This document shows, one piece after another, positions 16,816-25,714 of a stretch of DNA of 64,000 nt. Position 1 is the stretch's first letter. Every line of letters begins with the position of its first letter. The position numbers and the translations under genes are program-made. The notes under the pieces were generated by a model that made no database searches, was not told the DNA's origin, and saw only the letters and a list, made by a program, of their open reading frames with translations. Source of the stretch: Demequina aurantiaca (GTDB lineage Bacteria; Actinomycetota; Actinomycetes; Actinomycetales; Demequinaceae); the NCBI RefSeq assembly GCF_000975135.1, contig NZ_BBRF01000001.1, positions 469,591 to 533,590 on the forward strand, read 5' to 3'.

Positions 16816-17637
16816 ATGGCAACGACGACTGAGCAGATGAGCACCGATCCGCTGGCACCACGCCCCACCGCCGCGTTCTTTGACCTCGACAAGACCATCA
16901 TCGCGACGAGCTCCTCGATGGCATTCTCCCGGTCGTTCTACGAGGGCGGACTCGTCACCCGCACGGACGCGATCCGCACCGCGTATTCGCAGTTCCTGTT
17001 CCTGGTCGGCGGCGCTGACGAGCGCCAAACCAGCCGCCTGCGCGACTCCCTCAGCGGACTCATCAAGGGCTGGGAGGTCAAGAAGGTCCGCGCGATCGTC
17101 AAGGAGACCATCCACGAGCACATCGACCCCGTGGTCTACGACGAGGCACTCGACCTGATCCGCCGCCACCATGAGAACGGCCGCGACGTCATCATCGTCA
17201 GCGCCTCCGGCTCGGAACTGGTCAAGCCCATCGCCAAGATGCTGGGCGCGGATGGCCACATCGCCACCAAGATGGAGTCCAAGAAGGGCAAGTACACCGG
17301 CGAGATCACGTTCTATGCGTATGGCCAGGCGAAGGCCGACGCCATCGAGGAGATGGCGGAGAAGCGCGGATATAACTTGGCGCGTTCGTTCGGTTATTCG
17401 GACTCCATCACCGACGCGCCCATGCTCAACATCGTGGGCCACGGCTTTGCCGTCAATCCTGATCGCGCCATGCGTCGTGCGTGCGAAGAGAACGGGTGGG
17501 GCGTGTTGCGATTCAAGCGCCCCGTGGGCCTGCGCAACACCTCGCCGGCACGCCCGGCCATCGCGACACTGGTCACCGTGGCCGTGGCCGTCGTCGCCGG
17601 CATCTTGATCTATCGGTCAACTAAGCGAGAACGGTAA
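16816..17637 (+). CDS. HAD-IB family phosphatase (Rv3661-like)
   Basis: 273 residues. HAD motif I FFDLDKT with D23 and D25, motif II in VIIVSASGSE, motif III lysine in the KKGKYTGE region and motif IV GYSDSITDAPML with D196 and D200. This is the SerB-like HAD-IB group; an added C-terminal helix (about 244-266, ATLVTVAVAVVAGILIY) anchors it in the membrane. It sits divergently from the Tad genes, as Rv3661 does in mycobacteria. ATG 16816 has no Shine-Dalgarno; TACTCT lies exactly 6 nt upstream, so a leaderless mRNA is likely. Substrate unknown; phosphoserine- or lysophospholipid-like phosphates are family possibilities. Confidence 0.85.
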   Translation: MATTTEQMSTDPLAPRPTAAFFDLDKTIIATSSSMAFSRSFYEGGLVTRTDAIRTAYSQFLFLVGGADERQTSRLRDSLSGLIKGWEVKKVRAIVKETIHEHIDPVVYDEALDLIRRHHENGRDVIIVSASGSELVKPIAKMLGADGHIATKMESKKGKYTGEITFYAYGQAKADAIEEMAEKRGYNLARSFGYSDSITDAPMLNIVGHGFAVNPDRAMRRACEENGWGVLRFKRPVGLRNTSPARPAIATLVTVAVAVVAGILIYRSTKRER

Positions 17638-17663
17638 CCACCTTTCCACCACAGCGGAGCAGC

Positions 17664-18410
17664 ATGCCTAGACAGCGAAACAGGGGGCTAGACGCAGTCA
17701 CGCATGATCGTTACCCTGCGCTGCTGAGTTATGCCGCCATGCTTTCGCCTCACCTCGACGAGGTCCGCGAACTCACCAATACCGCGATCGTCGCGGTCAT
17801 GGGTGCCCTGCGCGCACCCCGCACCGAGGGCGAGCGTGAGACTGCGATCCGCGAGGCAATCGCCCGCGGCTACGTGGACAAGCATCGGACGGATCCCAAG
17901 GCGAGCTCCGCACCGGGCGTCCCCTCGGGGTCGCGTGCCACAGCATCGGCCGATGCTGCGTACGCTCCGCCGGCGACCGCCGCCGTCCCTGCTTCTGCCT
18001 TCGCACCACCCCAGCCGGACGATGACCGGCTGGAAGAAAAGAGCGCTCTGCCCACCCACGTGAGCGCGCACGGCACCACCTCGCCGGGCGCCGACAAGCC
18101 GGACGATAGCGACGACGTCGTCGACCGCGGCATCGGCGTGGCATCGACGTCGTCACCCTTGGGGCCCGTGCTCGCACGCTTGAGCCCGTGGGAGCGGGTC
18201 GCGGCGATCTCCTGGTGGATCGATGGCTGTTCCGCAGACGAGGTTGCGGATCGACTCGGCACCACGCCCAACTCAGCGGTCGACATGCTGCACCGCGCCG
18301 GTGTCGCGCTGGCCGGCGCCACTGGCGACGCTCCGCCAAGTCGTGACCATTTTGTGGGCGGCGGGGATGTCATCACAGTCGCGGTCTCCGGGGGCAGTGA
18401 TCGCTCATGA
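17664..18410 (+). CDS. Divergent sigma-70 region 2/4-like protein
   Basis: 248 residues. Residues 14-75 resemble a degenerate sigma region 2 (YPALLSYAAMLSPHLDEVRELTNTAIVAVMGAL). A low-complexity Ala/Pro/Ser linker fills about 80-165, and 170-215 read as sigma region 4 (LSPWERVAAISWWIDGCSADEVADRLGTTPNSAVDMLHRAGVAL), a helix-turn-helix. The linker is far longer than in a normal ECF factor and the -10 recognition helix is weak, so it may be an atypical sigma factor or a derived regulator. ATGA overlap with the next gene, a membrane-anchored protein, mirrors the 11466/12032 pair. The linker includes the 18-bp DNA palindrome at 17941-17958. Confidence 0.6.
   Translation: MPRQRNRGLDAVTHDRYPALLSYAAMLSPHLDEVRELTNTAIVAVMGALRAPRTEGERETAIREAIARGYVDKHRTDPKASSAPGVPSGSRATASADAAYAPPATAAVPASAFAPPQPDDDRLEEKSALPTHVSAHGTTSPGADKPDDSDDVVDRGIGVASTSSPLGPVLARLSPWERVAAISWWIDGCSADEVADRLGTTPNSAVDMLHRAGVALAGATGDAPPSRDHFVGGGDVITVAVSGGSDRS
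17941..17958. repeat. 18-bp perfect palindrome of the GCCGATGC octamer
   Basis: CAGCATCGGCCGATGCTG is a perfect palindrome formed by two head-to-head copies of the octamer GCCGATGC that is over-represented in this window. It lies inside the linker of the sigma-like gene. Confidence 0.6.
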
Positions 18411-19966
18411 TGGACAACATCGCCCGCGGACTCGACGGCCTGCTGTACGAGGCTGAGATGTCGCTGAGCGCCGATGCCTCCCAGGCGCCTGTCGAAGTGA
18501 TTGCCGCCGCCCGGACTCGTCATCGACGTGCGGGTTCGGTGTTGGGCGTGATAGCGGTGGTGAGTTGCGTCGGGGTAGGGATCGCGGGGGTCGGTTTCGT
18601 CAACGGGTCGCCCGAGGGCTCACTCGCCTTCACCCCGACCCCTTCTCCTACGGCTACCGAGGACCTCACGGTGCCCCTGGCCAACGCGACGATTCCGATC
18701 AACGGCGGCCCTCCGTACCAGTCTCAAACGGCGGACGTGGAATGTGGTGCGCCAGCGCCGGAGCCCACCGGCACCGTGGAGCACTTCGGGGTCGCCATCG
18801 CCGAGCCTCCCCCACTCACCATCGCCACGGATGCCCTGCAGACCGGGCAGGGCGCCGCCGTCGATACCTGGACCACGTACGACTCGATGGTGCCGCTGCC
18901 GGTTCAACAGGATCCGGTCACCCTTCTCCTCATCAAGGACGGGAAGATCGCGGGGCGATTCATCTCGCAGGTCAGCCAGCCGTACTGGACATACAACGAC
19001 TTCGAGACGTTCTACGGCGGCGCTTCACTGATGCCCATCGGCCCGTTCTGCCCAGAGGTCAGCAAGGCCGCCTTCCCCGATGACGACTGGCGTTTTCTGA
19101 ACCCCGGCGAGTACCAGGTCATGCCGATGGCCCACGTGTGGGCGAGTGAGGAAGCCGCCGCACTGAAGTACCTGTACAAGAAGGGCATCTACGTGGCCGA
19201 GAACCCCACCAATGAGGCAACGGCCGTCTACCGACCAGGGTCGTGGGACTGCGAACAAGCTGTCACCCAGAACAACGTTCCCCGAGCGTGCCTGGGCGAC
19301 GTCACCGGCACCGCCATCGTGGACGTGCAAGCCGGCACCGTCACGCTCCCCTACGAACCTTCCCAACTGACTGAGACCCTAGACGTGACCGTGATTGGCG
19401 ACCCCGTGGCCCTGACGGTGCCGGAGCCCTTCATCGAGCCCGATCACCTTGGCTACGTCTCCAAACCACTGACCGCGTCGGACACCATCGAATGCGGCGT
19501 CACGTTCGACTACACCACCCCAGCGCCTCAAGTCGTGGCGACAGGAAAGGTCCCCTCCTCGCTTGGCTTGGGAAAGGGGGCGTTCAACGCCTTCAACATC
19601 ACGTTGCTCGCCTCACATAAGGGCACCGGCGAAATCGACCTCGAGTACGGCGCCAAAGCATGGCTCGTGGCCGGAGTGACCGAGGACTACAACTACTTTC
19701 GAGAGCGCCCAGGAAACCAGAAGATCGTAGGGGTGGCCGATGCTTCGATTGCGGGTGGAAACACCGTGTCCTACGACCGCTACGACGGACCCACGATTGT
19801 TGACCTAGTGCTGAGTAACGTGGAATTGTGCGACGGTTTCGACCAAGACACGGGGAACATTGACTCAGCCATTCTGGACGGCAACATCTCACTGACCGCC
19901 ACCGGCGCGCCAGCCGCACCACACACCCATCAGCTGCTCGACATCCAACAGCTCCCCTCGAACTAG
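18407..19966 (+). CDS. Membrane-anchored exported protein, family paralogue 2 (extended)
   Basis: 519 residues. A cytoplasmic segment of about 41 residues ends RTRHRRAGS, a TM helix lies near 42-66 and a large external part follows a Thr/Pro stretch (FTPTPSPTATED). The first external domain has C113, VTLLLIKDGKIAGRF at 171-185, C215 and NPGEYQVMP at 232-240, in the same order as in the 12032 protein. A second domain from about 350 carries its own cysteines (IECGVTF, VELCDGF). It overlaps the sigma-like gene by 4 nt (ATGATG; either ATG could be used). Probably a sensor or anti-sigma-like partner; no known family recognised. Confidence 0.75.
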   Translation: MMDNIARGLDGLLYEAEMSLSADASQAPVEVIAAARTRHRRAGSVLGVIAVVSCVGVGIAGVGFVNGSPEGSLAFTPTPSPTATEDLTVPLANATIPINGGPPYQSQTADVECGAPAPEPTGTVEHFGVAIAEPPPLTIATDALQTGQGAAVDTWTTYDSMVPLPVQQDPVTLLLIKDGKIAGRFISQVSQPYWTYNDFETFYGGASLMPIGPFCPEVSKAAFPDDDWRFLNPGEYQVMPMAHVWASEEAAALKYLYKKGIYVAENPTNEATAVYRPGSWDCEQAVTQNNVPRACLGDVTGTAIVDVQAGTVTLPYEPSQLTETLDVTVIGDPVALTVPEPFIEPDHLGYVSKPLTASDTIECGVTFDYTTPAPQVVATGKVPSSLGLGKGAFNAFNITLLASHKGTGEIDLEYGAKAWLVAGVTEDYNYFRERPGNQKIVGVADASIAGGNTVSYDRYDGPTIVDLVLSNVELCDGFDQDTGNIDSAILDGNISLTATGAPAAPHTHQLLDIQQLPSN

Positions 19967-20210
19967 TCCCATGCGAGTGAATGGCTCGTTCGCGCACGCT
20001 CAGCAGCGCGGTGCCATTCAACCTTTTCGCGGGCCCCACGCCGCGGCACCGCGACCAACTTTCAGACCCATAACAACCGATTACTAGGCGTAAGTCCTGA
20101 CCGCCCCGTGCGGCGTAAAAAGCCCGCAACAAAAGTGGGTTAACCTCGCCTTCAACGCAGTACGGGTGCGGGCCCGTCGCGACCATCTGCACGATGCCTA
20201 AGGAGTTGCC

Positions 20211-21179
20211 ATGCCCAAGCCACTGATCATCGTGGCCGCGGTTCTGGTGGCGTGCGTTTCTGCGGCGGCGGGATGGTTCGGAGTGAAGGCCTGGCGGGAC
20301 TCTCAGACTGTCGCAGCCCCCGTCTCTACCCCGTCACCCTCGGCGTCGGCGACTACGGAAGGCGACACCGTCAGCCTCACGTTCGACGTGGGAGCAATCA
20401 ACTTCTCCGTTGCCGACCTTCACTCGGTCCCCCAATGCGGCGAGACCTATTCGCCCGAGAGTCACATCGCCAACGGCATCGAAGCCCGGGTGGATGGCGC
20501 CATCATGCTCGACGAAGGAGTCGAGACGCTGGAGGCGAACCCCGGCTTCCGTGTCACTGGCGACGAGGCGCTCGCGTTCCTTGCCGGCGAGGGCACCGTG
20601 GTCGTGACCCGGGACGACGTGGTGGTCTCCCCCGACTGGGGTGCCGAGTTTGTGCCCGAGTACTACGTCGCGGAGCCCAACAACACCACGTATACGCAGG
20701 GCAAGGTAAGCATGAACGGCGCCGAGTTGTGCGACGTGGCCGACGAGCTCAGCGCCATCTGGGACGACCTCGACTGGGCGACGGCTACGGAGGCCGAGAT
20801 CGCCGCCGCGCAGGAGAAGGCAGCGGCCTTCAGGGAGGCACACAAGGACCTCCCGGCCGGCGAATACAAGATCTATATGCTCTCCCCCGTGATCCTGGGC
20901 GAGCCCGCCGCCATCGCGCGCGTGCTTTCCGAGGAGGGCATCTCCGGCCTCGCGACACTCCAGTACACGATCGCGTACTCGGCACTGGCGGACAACCCCG
21001 AGGTGACGCCGTATTGCGAGAACCTCACCGACGCCGAGGGCAACCCCACCGAGGTTCAGTGCGACGTGCCCGTCAACGTGCTGCTCGAGCTGCTACGCCG
21101 GGATGTTCCCGTCTCATACATCGTCGAGGGCGACCCCGACGAGGCGGTCTCCGACGCGTACAGCCTCACGGTTGACTAG
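20211..21179 (+). CDS. Exported, N-terminally anchored protein, family paralogue 3
   Basis: 322 residues with TAAGGAG before the ATG. The N-terminus (residues 4-23, PLIIVAAVLVACVSAAAGWF) is an uncleaved anchor or signal sequence without a proper lipobox, followed by a Ser/Thr/Pro linker. The external domain has C76, VVVTRDDVVVSPDW around 130-143, C174 and LPAGEYKIY at 214-222, the element order of paralogues 1 and 2, plus a charged helix inserted at about 176-212. There is no cytoplasmic domain, so it cannot itself be an anti-sigma factor. Its stop TAG at 21177-21179 overlaps the acyltransferase stop on the other strand in the palindrome CTAG. Confidence 0.7.
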   Translation: MPKPLIIVAAVLVACVSAAAGWFGVKAWRDSQTVAAPVSTPSPSASATTEGDTVSLTFDVGAINFSVADLHSVPQCGETYSPESHIANGIEARVDGAIMLDEGVETLEANPGFRVTGDEALAFLAGEGTVVVTRDDVVVSPDWGAEFVPEYYVAEPNNTTYTQGKVSMNGAELCDVADELSAIWDDLDWATATEAEIAAAQEKAAAFREAHKDLPAGEYKIYMLSPVILGEPAAIARVLSEEGISGLATLQYTIAYSALADNPEVTPYCENLTDAEGNPTEVQCDVPVNVLLELLRRDVPVSYIVEGDPDEAVSDAYSLTVD

Positions 21180-22456
21180 CGACGCGGCTTGGCCGGCTTG
21201 GTCGCCCACCTCGATCTGAGAATGGGCTTTTCCACCAGGTACCAACTCGCGCTGGCCACCGCGTAGGACATCAGCAGCACGGCGACAGTCAGCCATGCGT
21301 GCTTGACTGGATTCAGGATCCCGCCGTAAACGAACTGACCGTCCGTCAGAAACGACACCAGGTGCAGGATCAGGTAGTGCCAGATGTAGATGCCAAAGCT
21401 GACCATCGCGGTGTAGCGCGCGAAGCGGTTGTCGACCACCCGGTGCAGGAACGTGGAGTGTGCGAGGCCAATGAGAGCAACGCCGATGAGCACCGCGAAC
21501 CAGGGCCACAGGTACGGCTGGCCCTGGACGTTGGTGGTGTGGTCGGGCTCCGGTGGCTCGCGGTTGACCCAGACGAGCCAGAAGGCGCCGGCCAGACCGG
21601 CGAGTGCGACCACGTCCCACCACCACGTGCGCAGCATCCCGAACCGGCGGCGCCACATGACGATCACCGCGGCCACCATGATGCCGATCAGGAAGTGCGC
21701 GAACAGCGCCACCGGGTTGTAGTCGGGCCACCACACGGCCGCGCCACCGATGTTTCCCTTGTCCCAGCCCTTGTACTCGTCGGGGGTGGTGAGGTTCGTG
21801 ACGAGCCACTGGTTCACCGCGATGACGACGCCTAGCATCAGCACCCAGTAGCCGATGCCGATGCGCTTGCCGCGCCACCCCTTGCGCCGGCCGAGCAGGA
21901 ACATGCCGAGCATCGCGAGCGGCATCAGAACATAGCTGACCACCTCAAAGCCGATGGACCACAGCGGCCCATTGACCTCGACGGGGAACAACGTGATCCA
22001 CGACAAGCCGGACGTGAACGTGAAGCCCGAGATGAGCCGCCAGATCGCGTACGGGGTGTCGGGCACCAGGTACAGGCCCACCGCAAAGCTCACGGCAAGG
22101 CTGGCGTAGAAACCCGGGGCGATCCGAGCGAATCGGCGGCGGGCGTAGTGACCCAACCGCGGCATCGGCTTCCCGGCAAGGTACGCGTTCCAGAACGGGA
22201 AGCTCAGCAGCATGCCGGACAGCACAAAGAAGATCGAGACCCCAAAGGATCCCTTCATCATCACGAGCTTGAAGTCCAGCAACCAGTCGGGGAGATTGGC
22301 GATGGTCAGCCGCTGATAGACATGGCTCATCACGACCCACAGGGCGGCCAGGGCACGCAGACCGTCCGCGCCGGAGATGCGGTGGTTGAACGTGGCGTTG
22401 CCCTCGGGCGTCGCGTCGGAAACTCTTGAGACCGTCGTTGCACTCACGTGAGGCAA
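21176..22456 (-). CDS. Acyltransferase family 3 membrane protein
   Basis: 426 residues with about ten TM helices. The N-terminal motif GADGLRALAALWVVMSHVYQRL carries the R and H of the acyltransferase-3 family (OafA, NodX, YrhL), which transfers acetyl or other acyl groups to cell-surface sugars. The frame begins with TTG 22456 near GGGTAA; GTG 22447 is the alternative start. It converges with the exported protein gene at 20211 with overlapping stops. Target polymer unknown. Confidence 0.85.
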   Translation of the reverse strand: MPHVSATTVSRVSDATPEGNATFNHRISGADGLRALAALWVVMSHVYQRLTIANLPDWLLDFKLVMMKGSFGVSIFFVLSGMLLSFPFWNAYLAGKPMPRLGHYARRRFARIAPGFYASLAVSFAVGLYLVPDTPYAIWRLISGFTFTSGLSWITLFPVEVNGPLWSIGFEVVSYVLMPLAMLGMFLLGRRKGWRGKRIGIGYWVLMLGVVIAVNQWLVTNLTTPDEYKGWDKGNIGGAAVWWPDYNPVALFAHFLIGIMVAAVIVMWRRRFGMLRTWWWDVVALAGLAGAFWLVWVNREPPEPDHTTNVQGQPYLWPWFAVLIGVALIGLAHSTFLHRVVDNRFARYTAMVSFGIYIWHYLILHLVSFLTDGQFVYGGILNPVKHAWLTVAVLLMSYAVASASWYLVEKPILRSRWATKPAKPRR

Positions 22457-22581
22457 CTTACCCGGTGACCGAGCGTCACAAGTCCAATGTCGCGATCCCG
22501 CGTCGAATCGTTACGAGATTGCACGCAAGTTGCGGAACGCCGATGCCGCGGCAGGCGCTCGCGTACAGCGAGCCTGGGGCG

Positions 22582-22857
22582 CTAGATCGACTTGCGGCGG
22601 AACTCCGTGGGGGTGTGAGCAGAGCCGTTTCCGTGCATCGACTGGTCGGGCGACTGCGGCCCCCCGCCCGGGCGAGCGTTCTGGCCATCGTTGCCGACGG
22701 CATCGGCCATTGCCTGCTGCGCGTCGCCGTCCTCGACGGCCTTCAAAAACGCCTTGGCCTCGTCATCGCGCATGAGCTTGGACATCTTGCCGTGGTGGAA
22801 GATGGCGACCTCGCCGTTTGAGCGGGTCCTGTAGTCAAAACCTTCTGCATTAGCCAT
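22582..22857 (-). CDS. Small conserved hypothetical protein
   Basis: 91 residues from ATG 22857 (MANAEGFDYRTRSNG); the frame continues to 22899 but those residues look non-coding. The first 55 residues (VAIFHHGKMSKLMRDDEAKAFLKAVEDGD) look like a small folded domain and the remainder is a Gly/Pro/Asn-rich disordered tail. I do not recognise a function. It is divergent from the acetyl-CoA synthetase gene, and the 97-nt spacer between them holds both promoters. Confidence 0.6.
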   Translation of the reverse strand: MANAEGFDYRTRSNGEVAIFHHGKMSKLMRDDEAKAFLKAVEDGDAQQAMADAVGNDGQNARPGGGPQSPDQSMHGNGSAHTPTEFRRKSI

Positions 22858-22942
22858 GTGCTCATCGTGACACGTGCGCGGCATTCCTGCAGACCACATG
22901 ACAATTTCGCAACATTGGTAAACGGAAGGAGTCCTAACAAAC

Positions 22943-22954
22943 TATGCTGGCGAA
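22943..22954 (+). promoter_or_regulatory. -10 element of a probable leaderless acs promoter
   Basis: TATGCT at 22943-22948 ends 6 nt before the acs ATG. The only AGGAG upstream (GGAAGGAGTCC) is about 20 nt away, too far to serve as ribosome site, so transcription probably begins at or next to the A of the ATG. No convincing -35 is seen. Confidence 0.45.
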
Positions 22955-24952
22955 ATGGTCAACGAAGCCCACACCTTAGAGAACCTGCACACCGAGACGC
23001 GGTCCTTCCCGCCGTCTCCCGAATTCGCCGCACAGGCAAACGCGACTTCCGAGCTGTACGAGCGCGCCTCCGCGGACCTCCCTGAGTTCTGGGCCGAGCA
23101 AGCCCGCGAACTCCACTGGGACAAGCCCTTCACCGAAACCCTGGACTGGTCGGACGCCCCCGTGGCGCGCTGGTTTGCTGACGGCACCCTGAATGCCTGC
23201 GACAACGCCGTGGACCGGCATGTGCGCGAGGGCCGCGGCGATCGCGTCGCCTTCCACTTCGAGGGAGAGCCCGGCGACACTCAGACCTTCACGTACGCGG
23301 ACATGCAGCGCGAGGTCTCCAAGGCCGCCAACGGACTGCTCTCCCTGGGAGTAACCAAGGGCGACCGGATCGCCATCTACCTTCCCCAGATCCCCGAGGC
23401 CGTCATCTCCATGCTGGCCTGCGCGCGCATCGGCGCGATTCACTCCGTCGTCTTTGGCGGGTTCAGCGCGGAGAGTCTGCGCCAACGCATCGACGATGCC
23501 GAGTGCTCGCTAGTCATTACGGCCGATGGCGGCTTCCGCCGCGGCAACGCCTTTGGGCTCAAGCCCTTGGTCGACGAGGCCCTCGCGCCCAGTGAGCACC
23601 ACCCCGAGGCCTGCGCGTCCGTCAAGCACGTCCTCACGGTGCAGCGCACCAAGCAAGAGACGGCCTGGAACGACGAACTGGACGTGTGGTGGCACGACGT
23701 GGTGGATCCCGCATCGGAGACCCACGAGCCCGTGATGGTCGATGCCGAGCACCCGCTCTTCATCATGTACACCTCCGGCACTACCGGTAAGCCGAAGGGC
23801 CTGTTCCACACCACGGGCGGCTATCTGACCGGCGCGGCCTACACGCACAAGGCAGTGTTCGACATCAAGCCGGAGACGGACGTCTACTGGTGCACCGCGG
23901 ACGTGGGCTGGATCACCGGCCACTCGTATGTGGTCTACGGCCCCATGATCAACGGCGCCACCCAGGTGCTCTACGAAGGCGTGCCGAACGCCCCGCACGA
24001 GGGCCGCTGGTGGGAGATCGTCCAGAAGTACGGCGTCACCATCCTGTACACCGCGCCTACGGCGATCCGCACGTTCATGAAGTGGGGCGAGGCGATCCCC
24101 AACAAGTTCGATCTCAGCTCGCTGCGCCTGCTCGGCTCTGTGGGTGAACCCATCAACCCCGAGGCCTGGATGTGGTACCGCCGGGTCATCGGTGGAGACC
24201 GCTGCCCTGTGGTCGACACGTGGTGGCAGTCGGAGACCGGTGCCATCATGATCTCCCCGCTGCCCGGCGTGACGGCCGCCAAGCCCGGCTCCGCACAGCG
24301 CGCAGTCCCCGGAATCGCCGTCGATGTGGTGGACGATGCCGGCGAGTCGGTGGGTCCTGGCAAGGGTGGCTACCTCGTGGTCCGCGAGCCCTGGCCGTCC
24401 ATGCTGCGCGGCATCTGGAACGACCGCGAGCGCTACGAGAAGACCTACTGGGAGCGCTTCCCTGGCATGTACTTTGCTGGCGATGGTGCCAAGAACGACG
24501 CGGACGGCGACATCTGGCTGATGGGCCGCGTGGACGACGTGATGAACGTCTCGGGACACCGACTGTCCACCACTGAGATCGAGCACGCGCTCGTGTCGCA
24601 CCCATGGGTCGCGGAGGCTGCGGTCGTGGGCGCCACGGACGAGACCACCGGCCAGGCCGTGGTGGCCTTTGTGGTGGTGCGTTCGGACGCCGCTGGCGTC
24701 GACGCTTCTGGCCACGAGGTTGCGGTCGAGCTGCGCAAGCAAGTCACCAAGGAGATTGGTGCCCTGGCGAAGCCGCGCTCCATCCTGGTGGTGAGCGAGG
24801 TGCCCAAGACTCGCTCAGGCAAGATCATGCGGCGCCTGCTGCGCGACGTAGCCGAGCATCGTCCTGTGGGCGACGTGACGACATTGGCTGACTCGTCTGT
24901 GATGGACGCGATCTCCGAGGGTCTGGACTCCGGAAAGGCCGACGAGGACTAG
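22955..24952 (+). CDS. acsA: Acetyl-coenzyme A synthetase
   Basis: 665 residues, full length for AMP-forming acetate-CoA ligase (about 650). P-loop-like YTSGTTGKPKG is at 272-282, followed by CTADVGWITGHSYVVYGPM, TWWQSETG, the adenylate-forming core GRVDDVMNVSGHR and the C-terminal KTRSGKIMRR with the catalytic lysine K623, the residue regulated by acetylation in this family. It makes acetyl-CoA from acetate and ATP. It stands alone, with the palindrome at 24976-25027 just downstream. Confidence 0.95.
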   Translation: MVNEAHTLENLHTETRSFPPSPEFAAQANATSELYERASADLPEFWAEQARELHWDKPFTETLDWSDAPVARWFADGTLNACDNAVDRHVREGRGDRVAFHFEGEPGDTQTFTYADMQREVSKAANGLLSLGVTKGDRIAIYLPQIPEAVISMLACARIGAIHSVVFGGFSAESLRQRIDDAECSLVITADGGFRRGNAFGLKPLVDEALAPSEHHPEACASVKHVLTVQRTKQETAWNDELDVWWHDVVDPASETHEPVMVDAEHPLFIMYTSGTTGKPKGLFHTTGGYLTGAAYTHKAVFDIKPETDVYWCTADVGWITGHSYVVYGPMINGATQVLYEGVPNAPHEGRWWEIVQKYGVTILYTAPTAIRTFMKWGEAIPNKFDLSSLRLLGSVGEPINPEAWMWYRRVIGGDRCPVVDTWWQSETGAIMISPLPGVTAAKPGSAQRAVPGIAVDVVDDAGESVGPGKGGYLVVREPWPSMLRGIWNDRERYEKTYWERFPGMYFAGDGAKNDADGDIWLMGRVDDVMNVSGHRLSTTEIEHALVSHPWVAEAAVVGATDETTGQAVVAFVVVRSDAAGVDASGHEVAVELRKQVTKEIGALAKPRSILVVSEVPKTRSGKIMRRLLRDVAEHRPVGDVTTLADSSVMDAISEGLDSGKADED

Positions 24953-24975
24953 AACCAACACCCCACCGCTTACGG

Positions 24976-25027
24976 GGTGCAACGTGGGGGTCGCCGAAGT
25001 GCGCATCGGCGACCCCCACGTTGCGCC
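24976..25027. repeat. 52-bp intergenic palindrome, copy 2 of a repeat family; possible acs terminator
   Basis: The arms 24976-24997 and 25006-25027 are 22 nt each with a single mismatch around AGTGCGCA. The left arm starts GGTGCAACGTGGGGGTCGCC, clearly related to the palindrome at 5914-5975. It sits 23 nt after the acs stop, where a terminator is expected, but no T run follows. Confidence 0.75.
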
Positions 25028-25045
25028 TGGGTGGAAATGCTGCGA

Positions 25046-25081
25046 TTGACGGGCTGAACGCTTGTTCAGTACGGTGGTGGC
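25046..25081 (+). promoter_or_regulatory. Promoter with TetR operator, leaderless
   Basis: -35 TTGACG (25046-25051) and -10 TACGGT (25070-25075) are separated by 18 nt, and the GTG start follows the -10 by 6 nt, so the mRNA is probably leaderless. The spacer contains a perfect inverted repeat CTGAAC-GCTT-GTTCAG (25054-25069), an ideal place for autorepression by the TetR protein encoded immediately downstream. Confidence 0.7.
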
Positions 25082-25714
25082 GTGACCGACCCCAGCGCCA
25101 TCTCAGCGGCTGATCCCCAGCCGGCTGCCACGGCACGCGACCACATCCTCGAGTGCGCTCTCAAACTGTTCGCGGCATCGGGCACCGACGCCGTGACGGT
25201 GCGCGACATTGCCGCCTGCGCCCAGGTCTCGCCCGCGCTGATCTTGCATCACTACGGCTCCAAGCAGGGACTGCGCGACGCAGCCGACGAGTATGTGGCG
25301 GGCATATTTGACGCGGTTCTCGACATGCCGATCGATGCCGTCACGCAGGACACAGCCGTGAGCATGATCGACGTGCTCCTCGCGGCCACGCCTGCGGCAT
25401 CGCCCATCCCCGCCTACCTCCGCCGCCTAATCCTGAGCGGCGACCCCGCTGGGCGACGACTCATCCGTCAGTGGTTCGAACTCACTCGCCGGTACGTCGA
25501 CCAGGCCACTGCCACGGGCGCCATGGAGCCTAGTGCCGACCCCGACGTGCGCGCCGCTTTTCTCATGGCCAATGACCTCTCTATGATCCTGCTCCAGGAC
25601 CACCTCGCCGACGTGCTCGGCACCGACCCACTCTCCCCCGATGGCCTAGAACGCTGGGTCGCCGACGCCATGGACGCTTACACCACCGGCGTCTTCAGAA
25701 AGGAATCCCCATGA
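25082..25714 (+). CDS. TetR family regulator of the adjacent ABC exporter
   Basis: 210 residues from GTG 25082. The N-terminal helix-turn-helix is clear: ALKLFAASGTDAVTVRDIAACAQVSPALILHHYGSKQGL at about 23-62. The C-terminal ligand-binding domain is divergent. The stop overlaps the ATPase start (ATGA), so regulator, ATPase and permease form one operon, probably autoregulated through the CTGAAC/GTTCAG repeat in the promoter. The inducer is unknown. Confidence 0.9.
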   Translation: MTDPSAISAADPQPAATARDHILECALKLFAASGTDAVTVRDIAACAQVSPALILHHYGSKQGLRDAADEYVAGIFDAVLDMPIDAVTQDTAVSMIDVLLAATPAASPIPAYLRRLILSGDPAGRRLIRQWFELTRRYVDQATATGAMEPSADPDVRAAFLMANDLSMILLQDHLADVLGTDPLSPDGLERWVADAMDAYTTGVFRKESP

